A stretch of 64,000 bases of DNA, from contig NC_092180.1 of the NCBI RefSeq assembly GCF_043641665.1, positions 14,811,891 through 14,875,890 of the forward strand. The letters run 5' to 3'. Numbering within the stretch: the first letter of the stretch is position 1; each line of letters starts with the position of its first letter. Below, in pieces: positions 26,278 through 34,660 of this stretch. The notes below the pieces were generated by a model, which searched no databases, had not been told where the DNA came from, and saw only the letters and a list, made by a program, of their open reading frames with translations. This stretch comes from Enoplosus armatus. Its lineage: Eukaryota; Chordata; Actinopteri; Centrarchiformes; Enoplosidae. The translations under genes and the position numbers were made by a program.

Positions 26278-26774
26278 CTTGTAGAGTTTGAGGCTGGCCT
26301 CATGGCGGGAATTGACAGTGTGCATCCTCAGCTTCTCCAGGCTGTTAGTGTAGTAGTCGCAGGCATTGCACTTCAGGTGCACTGGATTGCCTATGGCCAC
26401 ACATTTCAGGCGCCATTCGTTGCTTTTGCCCCCTTCTTTGATGTGGGCCACAAGCTGGTACTTTTGCACATGCTTGTCTGTCTTGCAGTGCAGCTGGAAG
26501 TTGGCCTTGAGCTGAGTGGTGTAGTGGCACAACTTGCACTGGTGAGAGTCGCCCACCACAGCGCGCCACTCCTCCTCCGGTAGGCTCCGTTCAGCTCCCA
26601 TATGCATGCCAAGCACATCCAGGTTGTCAGTGGTGAAGCGGTTGCACACAGCACACTGAAAGAGCTTGAGGGAGGGATCGCTGGTTTGTGATAGACTTTC
26701 TCCCAGGGTCATCAGTTCTTCAGACACCAACTGGCCACCACCCAGCCGCACGTCCATAGGGATCTCCCCACCTA
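26278..26774 (-). CDS. zfhx3: zfhx3 exon 4, residues 1022-1187
   Basis: This exon is 497 bases with the upstream of two tandem acceptors or 494 with the downstream one. It is phase 1 in and phase 0 out. It encodes [20 protein letters not shown] and then [19 protein letters not shown], which match ZFHX3 and differ from ZFHX4. Zinc-binding elements: a degenerate finger with C1062/C1065 and H1079 but no well-placed second His (the human protein shows the same), a finger C1101/C1104/H1117/H1123, the highly conserved linker [20 protein letters not shown], and a finger C1157/C1160/H1173/H1179. The exon ends LKLYK with donor AAG|gttagt, which is weak because +3 is T. Its size and boundaries agree with continuation into exon 5 (LYK-HLQQHE). 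Confidence 0.94.
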
Positions 26775-26776
26775 CT
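26771..26776 (-). other. zfhx3: tandem NAGNAG splice acceptor of exon 4
   Basis: The minus strand reads tctagtag followed by gtgggg. The first AG (26776-26775) starts the exon at 26774 and gives Val-Gly-Gly-Glu. The second AG (26773-26772) starts it at 26771 and drops the valine. Both keep the frame. The human protein contains the valine (ALVGGEIP), so the upstream site is the likely default. Confidence 0.7.
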
Positions 26777-29700
26777 AGACAGACACAAAGAAAGAGCAAA
26801 AGGATTAAAAAAGGTATCTAGATGGTTGCATACATATATACAGTATAGCATTATGTAAGACAGATTCAAAGCTGACAGTCTTAATCACAGTTCAGTTTTC
26901 AAAGATCACTTCATCTCTCAGAAATTCACATCAGGACATGTACATCATTATTTTATTATTTTGAGTTAGAGAGCACAGTGTTTTCCAAAGGAAGTCATAG
27001 GTTGTGCCACTTTCATTATGAATAAAATCACTGGTAAAGTAAAGCTATTCAACTTTGAAAAACCACGCTCTGGCTGTCGTTGTGATATGGCATTGAGGAT
27101 AAAGTACATATATGTATTTATGAGCCTATAGCTATCCTTGCTTTGAGCTGAGAAATAGGAAAGCCTGGACTTTTCCATTGGGACCAAAACCTCACACTGC
27201 CAGAGAATTAACGTACACATCGCCCTGTTTGGGCTGGTGCACTTTCATGGCCTGTCTGTAAATCAACTCCAGAGGCCATGAGCTCCACAGAAAAAGCAAG
27301 TTATTTTATCATTACTGAAGAACTAAGGAGTTCCCATGCACACATTACTGTAAATCAAATCCATCGCCCTTGTTCACTGAATAATAATATAAAAAAATCC
27401 AGCTCTCTGCTTGGATTCTTTTGCTTCTTTCTCTCCAGATTGCCTCTAAATCAATATGGACACCTAACAGATTAATTCTGCTTGGTACTGAGTCTAAACG
27501 ATGGAGAGGGGGAAAAAAACACAGCAAGCACATATCCTATGACACCAACCACAGAACTGATGTCTATACAGTCTGGGAAGGCTGACTTTAAAAATGAATG
27601 CTAAAAAAATGAGGTAAGAGCAGCCAGAGTTTTTGCCTTTGCTTGCTGATCTTTAATCTTAACTGCCCAGACTGAGCATGCAGGCTTGACCCCGCCTGGC
27701 TTTACACTAAATTAATTCCAGCAGCTCCTTTTTATTTATTGCTGCAGTATGCAGCCTGCTCTTGGACTTTTCTCCATTACCTGCGTTTTTATAGCCAGGA
27801 GAGGGAGACCTTTGAGAAGCCCTCTAAAATCACTCACAGACCCAGCTCCCTAGTCATGGTTCCTTACACTCTCTCTCTTACAAACACACAGATGCACATG
27901 CATGCTATCCCAGTCCTGTCTTTTCCTGCACCATACATCTCTAATTTCTACCTGGCTCTCATGCTCTATTACTATGCAGATTCAATGATTTACCACAGAC
28001 GTGGATCCTGTTACTCACTAAATTCTGGTAGTAGACCATAAGACAAAGACTCTGATTTGTAGCTTTGCATCTGTTTTTATATAGGTTCTTTTATACTGAA
28101 ACCATAATGTAAAGGTATATATGTCAACTCAGAGTCATATCTATGCAAAGATAGAGTGCTAGTGCTAGGTGAATCATTTTTAAATGACTCTGACTTGATT
28201 CTGGTTCTGACTTATTCACTTTCCAAAACTAATGTTTTAAAGTTGCCTTTTGTGCTGTTTCAAAATGTACTGTAGACAACACATTTCAGCAGAAATATCT
28301 TAAAGTCACACCCCCACCCTTCTCTTTAACTCTCTTGCACTCTATCTCATATCTTCCTTTCACTACTGAGGCTGAGTTTTGGGAACGAGGATTACCAGGA
28401 GGCTGAGATCATGTGAGGTCAACATTTGTTATCTATCTCTTTCGGCAATACGCTCAAAAGTAAAAAAATCCACAGTGATAGCATGAAAGAACACCTCTCA
28501 CTTTAGCTACTTGGTCTGAGATCTCTTATGATGGCAGATTCTCTCAAGAGATTGACTGAGCCGTATGTATCGCACTGTAGAGTTAATATCAGAGTGTTTG
28601 TGTATGATGGCTTTAAGCGTTCCTTAAAGTGTGACCGAGGATGACACCACTGTAGTTTATGGCCTCAGACTGTGTCATCATTGCCTCCCTTGTAACATGC
28701 TTATTACAACTCACCTCACAGGAAAATGAACCAGATGGCAGAAGAGGGAAAAAAGAATTAGTCACAGCAATCAATTCTTGTTTGTGTCTTTGAACTGGCG
28801 ACAGTTGGAGACAAGTCTGTACAAACTGTGGGGTTGTAACTGGCATGCCAAACACTCTGCTATGCTGCTGAATTACCCATGCTGAGCCCTCTAACCTCCC
28901 TTCTTTGACCAAGATAAAATTTATAGCTGCAATTACAAAGTAGGAAAAAATTGAGAACTCCAGTGGTGAAGTTCAGCAGCAGTTTGGGAATAATTACATA
29001 AAAAGGCTGAGGCTGGCTGCCTGAGGGGGAGGGCAGGGATAAGAGAACATAGAGGTTGTGGCCCTCTAACTCATCTTTTGTGAGCAAAATTGTGTATCAC
29101 AAAGTGAACTGAACAAAATTCAGTCAAAATTACATCAATACAGTGTCACTTAGATATCCTGCTAACGACTGCATTAGAGGAAAAACAAATTACCTCAGGG
29201 CTACTTGGCACATTTATAGCTATACATTTGTAGATCAAATTCATTGGCAGACTGGTCTTGTGCCCTAGAAGGTTTTACTATGGATGTGAGATTAAGGTAT
29301 TGAGCGTAGTAGTCTTCATGACAGTAGGCCTATCATGCACACTATCAGTAAAGAAATATGGAGAGGGTATGGGGTAAGCCCCGGAGTAAACTTCCTGAAA
29401 TGGATCATCTTTCTTTCAGCTCTCCCTCTTTATATTTCAGTGACACTCTGCTTGTAAAATGAGAGAATTATGTCAAGTTCACTAGGGTAGGCATACCCTA
29501 GGGCATGAGAAGGAACGGAAGTTGTCAAAACAAGAAGTGGTGGTATACCTAGTATACATAGCAGTGGATGGATGGATATTCCTGCTCATCATTTTGTGTG
29601 TTGTTAACTCACTAAAAAGTGAATAACATAATTTTCGGTGTTTCTGTAACGGTGTTTCCACTACGATTTTTTTCAACGGCAGGGGGAAAGGGTCTTGTTG

Positions 29701-30286
29701 GGTGGTTTGTCTCTGATTCACAAGCACTAACTTGTCAATAATCCTAACCATGCGTAACAATGAGTTCAACATTTCAACGACCAGGCTGTGGTTGATTCAC
29801 GAAAAGTGACAATGACAAGTGCATCGACAAAGTTATGAAATGTTCCAACAAAAGGCACCCGATGTAGCTAAATAGCCAGCCAAACCCAAACCTTGCTTAT
29901 TTTATCCCTATTGTCTTATGTTTAACAGCTTCAGCTGCAAAACTTTGACTAACAGTTGAACTGGTGATGAGGATCTTGAGGAGAAGGATGTGGACTGGTG
30001 CATAATCAAAGTGGGCCGACGACGCATCTCTCTCCCTCTTGTTATTGTATAATGGGCTGCTCAAGCGGCCTACAGAGCTAGTAGCGCACCGGGATTTCAT
30101 GACATTTCATAAAATTGTTAGGCAATTTTCGAGTGGCGGGCCACCGCTGGAAAATGCAATTAGCGGAATCACTGTGTAAATTCATGAACGAAACGGATTC
30201 ACCATGAAAGACATAGCTCTTATTTTGTGATTTTGTATCAACTAGGGGAATTTTTGTAAGAGTAAGAGAGGCAAATAGGGGCTCAC
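26775..30286 (-). other. zfhx3: intron 3 of zfhx3 (3.5 kb)
   Basis: The donor is gtgagc at 30286. The acceptor is preceded by a good pyrimidine tract (tgctctttctttgtgtctgt) and ends in a tandem TAGTAG. No coding segment, RNA gene or long repeat is recognisable. The sequence is AT-leaning and apparently unique, with short open frames below 100 codons that look like chance. Confidence 0.85.
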
Positions 30287-30866
30287 CAAGTGCAGGGGCC
30301 AGGGCGGCCATGTTGGGATCCAGGTGAAAGCTCCCCATCAGGAACTGGGCCTCAGCTCCAGCTGGGTCTATCTTGAGGCCTGGTGGAAGGCTCATATTCT
30401 GGGTCAGGTAATACTGGTAGAGCTCAGCCTCAGAGGGTGATGGCATGGCTCCCAAGCCAAGTCGACCATGCTGCATCTGAGTCACATTCTGCTGGAGCAG
30501 CATCATGTTGTGCATGTGCTTCTCGCTGGTCATGTGGATACGCAGGTTCCGTGCCACATTGGTCTCATAGTCACATACCTCACACCGCCAAGTAGGTTTG
30601 CTCTTCGGCTTGGTTGGGGAGGGGGCCCCACACTGTCCAGCCATATGGGTGGAGGACTGTGTAGGATGGTGGTGTGGAGGGTGATGGCTACTGGCCTGGG
30701 TCACTGAGGGGACAGCCACAACTCCTCCCGGGGTATGTCCAAACACCTGCTCCTGTGCAGAACCAATGGTGCCTCCATTCTGCAGTGTCTGCATGTTGTT
30801 CAGGTGCTTGTCCGACTGCATGTGGATGCTTAGGTTCCCCTTTGTGGTGGTCGAGTAGTTACACAC
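30287..30866 (-). CDS. zfhx3: zfhx3 exon 3, residues 829-1021
   Basis: This is a 580-base exon, phase 0 in and phase 1 out. It opens with [16 protein letters not shown], completing the finger begun in exon 2 (C827, C830, H843, H849). A His/Ser/Thr/Pro spacer follows (about 869-905). Then come [21 protein letters not shown], carrying a second finger (C923, C926, H939, H945), and [15 protein letters not shown] (about 974-988), which in ZFHX3/4 follows the fingers. The 3' end encodes LAPAL and the donor is CTTG|gtgagc. Both fingers have the C-x2-C-x12-H-x5-H spacing typical of this family's RNA/DNA-binding-like fingers. The spacer is shorter than the alanine-rich one in human ZFHX3. The short human isoform ATBF1-B lacks about 920 N-terminal residues, so this exon is close to where that protein would begin. 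I saw no clear alternative first exon. Confidence 0.93.
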
Positions 30867-31018
30867 CTGCAAAATATAGGACATTTTCTCATAAACTGCA
30901 ATAAAGTGATAGATACATTACTTTTAAATATCAGTTTACCATTTCATGTTACATAAGTCTAAATGGCTCAACAAATCAACAACACAAAAACTTCTTTTGG
31001 CATTTCTTTGCTACATAC
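30867..31018 (-). other. zfhx3: intron 2 of zfhx3 (152 bp)
   Basis: This very short intron has donor gtatgt at 31018 and acceptor ttttgcag ending at 30867. It is phase 0 and separates Glu828 from Val829, so it cuts the CxxC of a zinc finger (C827 | C830). A second possible acceptor, ttattgcag, ends at 30896 and would add 29 nt and shift the frame. If the intron is retained, translation continues for 16 codons, still encoding Val-Cys first, and stops at 30968. Confidence 0.9.
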
Positions 31019-33502
31019 CTCACACCGGAAGGGCTTGTATCCACAGGTATAGCTTTCTCCACGAGCCAGACGAGGGTGGCTCTGACCACTACTGCAGTAC
31101 ACACACGAACCCCCAGAGTCTGGGTGCTTCTCTTTCATGTGGGCCTCCAACGTCTGCTGGTACTTGTAATGCCAGTTGCATTTGGGACACTTGAGTGTCT
31201 TGCATGAATTGCGTGAATGCATCATGGTCATGTGACCACCCAAGGAACGTGAGGAACCCAGAACGGTGTCACATTTAGGGCATTCTACCCCACTTCCTCC
31301 GCTGCCACCAGGCCCATGGTTCTGTGAACACTCGCCCATCCCCATTATGTCACAGGAGCCCCCTGGGAGGGGGTGGGAGTGGCCATGAGATGAAGGGTGG
31401 AGGTGAAGATGATGGTGGTGCATGTGGTGATGGTGCAGAAGGGCTCCATTTTCCTCCTCTCCCTCTGCCGGGCAATCATTTGGTTCAGGAGCTGTGGCAC
31501 TATCTCGATTGGCACTTTCATCAGCAGCAGCATTGGAGGACAGAGGTGAGGAGGAAGTGCCAGCAGTGTCATCCTCACTCCTTCTGACGGCAGCTGCCGC
31601 CATTACCATGGGAACAGTGGGCCCCTGGCAGTTAAAGCTCAGAGGGAGCTCTGAGGTCCTCCCCCCACCGTCTGCAGCTGAATCCTCTTTCTTGACAGAG
31701 GAGGAAGTGGAAGCAGGGGCTTTGCTGTTGAGTGTGGAACTGACTGCAGAGGTGCAGGCAGAAGGCTGGAGAGCGCTACTAGGCATTAATAAAGGAGATT
31801 TGGAAATGCTTTGGTTTGAGACAGCTGGTTCCCCCGCTTCACCCCCGCCGCTGCTACTGTTACCACCACAGGCCACTGCAGTGCTTTCTGCCTCCACCTC
31901 GTCTTCCTCCTCCCCTAATAATAGTTCCTCTTCTTCTTCCGAGCCCCCCATCTGGCTCGATAGGTGCACCTTGCTTTCATGTCCCTCAGTGTCCCCATCC
32001 TCTCCCTTGCATACCAACTCTTTCCCAGCAGGCTCCTCTGTTCTCCCTCCCTGTTTGGGCAGGGCACTGGAGTCTTTGGCAGAGCCTGAGGATGAGGTAA
32101 GAGTGGATGATTTGGGAATGCTCAGCCCTCCAAGAGAGAGGACTGAGCTTAGCGGGGTTTGTTGTTGCTGCTGCTGTTGCTGGAGGCCAGAGTCAGAGTC
32201 TTTGTTCAGGAGGGTCTCGCTGCCCCCGCTGCTGCTTCCAGGCTCCAGATGGACACCACTAAATGTGCCATAGAAGCTCTGGCCAGAGTTAATGGGGAGC
32301 AGGGTAGGTGGCAGAGGAGTGCTCTTATTTTTTGGTTCCAGGAAACTGATGAGGGGCTCTTTGTCCTTCCCAATGCCCTGGATGATGGCAGATGCATGCT
32401 TGTCCCCTAGCAGTTGCCGCTCGTCCTCACACAGTGTCATGCGGTGATCATGGACGGCATGAGTGGCAAAGGAACGGGCATAGCCAAAGGACAGCTTGCA
32501 GATAAAACACATGAGAATGGGCTTACCCTTGCCATATAAGGCAAGCCCATCAAATTTGGAGAAATCCACGTTGTTGGGAACATCTTTGGATACACAGGAC
32601 TTCTTGGCAGACCCATCGCTGTTCAGGTAATCCTTGTTGCTTTTGTGCCGCACATCGAAGACACGGAAACTGTGCAGGACAGGGCTGAGGCCTGCCATGG
32701 TTGAGGTATTGGGGAAACCTTGGTCTGAATTGCCAAACCACTTCCCGAAGGACGAGGCTATGTGGAACGTGTTGATGATGTGAGGGTAGACCGAGGATGA
32801 AGTCCCAGCAGGTTCCCCCGGTTTTCCCCCACTGGTGAGAGAGTTTGTGGGAAGCAGGCTGGGTACCATACCCCCACCACTTTGGATCAACTGACTGAGG
32901 CTCTCTACGATGTAGGCTGAGCCATCTGGCTGGTAGACTATCTCTCCAGCCAGGTTCTCCACATCACTGCTCTCCTCTTCCTCTTCCTCCTCTCCTTCCT
33001 CACTCCCACTCTCAGGTGCTCCCTGCTGTCGTGTGGGCTGATGTCGCAGAAGAGTGGGCATGCCCCCTCCCCCTGAAGCCATCGGCACCCCAGGAAAGGG
33101 TTGAAGACTTGGGAAACAGCTGTCAATTTCCATTTCATCTAAGTCCTCAGATTCCTCCTCTTCTCCACAGCTCACTCCCTCGTGCTCTTCTTCCTCAAGA
33201 CCCTCTCTTCTGGGATGCAGCTGGCCTGTGGCAGAGCTATCACGGTGGGCCTGGGGTGATGTCTGTTTTGGCTGCTGCTGCTGTGACTGTAGTTCTCTCA
33301 CCCCGTCATGAGGTGCACTGGGGTTTTGGGGTTGAGAAGGGTAGGGAGCAGAGAGAGACAGGGGGTCCAGGGAAGGGGCCTGGTTGGTGCAAGGGACCTG
33401 TGAGCTAGAGTGATCGTTCCAGGGCTGTGGTGGTTGCTGCTGCTGGGAGGAGCCGAGCCCATCGTCTGTCCCAGAAACCACAGGAGACTCACAGCTGTCC
33501 AT
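31019..33502 (-). CDS. zfhx3: zfhx3 exon 2 coding part, residues 1-828
   Basis: This is the first coding exon, 828 complete codons starting [11 protein letters not shown], close to the MEGCDSPVVSG start of mammalian ZFHX3. The ATG has A at -3 and G at +4. Visible parts in order: Gln/Ser/Pro-rich N-terminus (1-100), acidic runs (103-126 and 167-177), the conserved block [20 protein letters not shown] (179-198), a conserved block with [19 protein letters not shown] (285-293 region), a C2H2 finger C332/C335/H348/H351-353, [20 protein letters not shown] (371-390), eight Gln (441-448), a second acidic region (522-540), NQSIS (563-567), a His-rich tract (690-716), finger C741/C744/H757/H762, finger C772/C775/H788/H793, and a CVYC segment (800-803). 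The exon ends inside a further finger, whose first Cys is C827. The donor is GAG|gtatgt, phase 0. The N-terminal finger known from mammalian ZFHX3 and ZFHX4 is not intact here. Spacers between conserved blocks have diverged strongly from mammals. This is a nuclear DNA-binding protein by family. Confidence 0.93.
31355..31435 (-). repeat. zfhx3: His-rich low-complexity coding tract
   Basis: Codons 690-716 of zfhx3 encode 13 histidines within 21 residues, including two HHHH runs. Human ZFHX3 has only a short HHQH here, as I recall it. Confidence 0.85.
32159..32182 (-). repeat. zfhx3: poly-Gln coding tract (8 Q)
   Basis: Residues 441-448 are eight glutamines encoded by mixed CAG and CAA codons, in a poorly conserved spacer between the first finger and the central acidic region. 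Confidence 0.85.
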
Positions 33503-33538
33503 GCTGATGCCTACATGAGGCGTTCATCGCATCCAGGC
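33503..33538 (-). other. zfhx3: 5' UTR segment of exon 2 with upstream ATGs
   Basis: Thirty-six bases lie between the probable splice acceptor (minus-strand ...tgtctctgcag, AG at 33540-33539) and the start codon at 33502. Three upstream ATGs are present, at 33532, 33525 and 33516. The first gives a two-codon frame ending in TGA. The second gives a 12-codon frame, out of frame with the main one, that runs past the main start. The third is followed at once by TAG. The acceptor is inferred from its pyrimidine context and the expected gene structure, and transcript data are needed to confirm it. Confidence 0.65.
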
Positions 33539-34329
33539 CTGCAGAGACAAAAATTGGATGAGATAAGAGGTTATTGTTGTATTTGGGATGTTTAATGTAA
33601 ACATACACACATATACATAAGTACACACAACTAATAATTTATCATGCCAATGTTGCACAGAAAATTCCAAAATATAACTATGCTTATTGGGAATAGATAA
33701 GATACAGAAAATATGAAAGAGACACAATGTATAGGAACCTTAAAAGAAGAAAAAAATCATATGTATGGCGCATTGGGTGAGAGACAAAAGTCTGAGATAT
33801 AATTGGAAAAATGACACCATGCTCATTACACTAGATTAGGTACTTAAACACAATACCTGAGACAAGCACTAATAAGCCGTCCATGATTCATCTTCCTGCC
33901 ATATCAGGAAGGTACCATCTTTTATCTTCACCTTCCAAACAACACCCCTAATCTTATATTCTGCAAATCCTACATCCGTTTTTAATTAACTTGCAGTCAG
34001 AAAAAAGGAGAAACAGGCTAACTTAATGGATCAAATAGATTCTTTGTGAGATAATTAGACACTGAGAAGCCACCCATCAGCACATTGTACATTTACATAA
34101 CTGGAAGAAAAAGGGGAAAACTGCATCTAAAAAAAGCCATTCTTAACAGAATCACCATTATCACTCCATCTTCAAGTTGTGTATATACATAAGAGGACTG
34201 TAATACATGTGCAATATGGATGTGTATGAACTAGAGGCAAAAAAGGCAGTATTTTCTATGAGCCCAAAATACATAAGCTGGGTTGGGACTTCACTGCAGC
34301 TGTGTTTAGATCTTGCATCCAATAACCTC

Positions 34330-34660
34330 TACGCTCAGCCTGGTTTCAAACACTCCAGCCATCCTCCGCCTCTGAAATAATAAATGGGAGCTGAGCTTTC
34401 GGGAGCTGGCCATGCCCCGAGCATCAGAGAGGCCCAACACAGGCTGCAATTTAGAGCGCAGAAGAGATAAAATGATAGCGCAAGATACTGCTGAGCTAAT
34501 AATTTTATTAAAGGGATGCAGCCAACATTGATTAAAGGGGGCAATCGGGCTGAAACCAATAACTCTGGGCTGCCCTTTAACCCACCAGTACTGAATATTA
34601 CATGAGCAAAGTTTCCCGGCACCAAGCTCACTGCCATGTCCCGGTTGATTAGCACATTCA
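34330..34660. promoter_or_regulatory. candidate conserved non-coding element
   Basis: This is an unbroken complex sequence about 0.8 kb upstream of exon 2, free of simple repeats. It contains taataattttatt and two copies of attaaaggg (34507-34515 and 34531-34539). Composition and motif density resemble developmental enhancers. The call rests on appearance only. Confidence 0.25.

Larger units (their letters stand above)
1459..33538 (-). other. zfhx3: zfhx3 gene, 5' portion (exons 2-5 with introns)
   Basis: This is the part of the transcription unit visible in the window. Four exons on the minus strand join in frame: 33538-31019, 30866-30287, 26774-26278 and 1690-1459. All introns have GT donors and AG acceptors, and the phases are 0, 1, 0 and then 1 at the end of exon 5. 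The product is the N-terminal third of ZFHX3/ATBF1, a nuclear C2H2 zinc-finger and homeodomain transcription factor known in mammals for regulating AFP, neuronal differentiation and circadian gene expression. Exon 1 and the promoter lie beyond 64000, and the homeodomain exons lie before position 1. Exon numbers assume one non-coding first exon, as in human. The alternative ZFHX4 is disfavoured by exon 4 and exon 5 residues. Teleosts may carry two copies, and I cannot tell a from b. Confidence 0.9.

Noticed and set aside
31494..32273. 259-codon plus-strand open frame
   Set aside because: It lies antisense to zfhx3 exon 2 and reflects that exon's codon composition (Ser, Glu and Gln tracts). It has no domain of its own.
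1459..33502. Assignment to zfhx4
   Set aside because: Exon 4 carries the [11 protein letters not shown] segment and exon 5 carries HLQQHE and LPEEDEDL, which fit ZFHX3. ZFHX4 has different sequence at these points.
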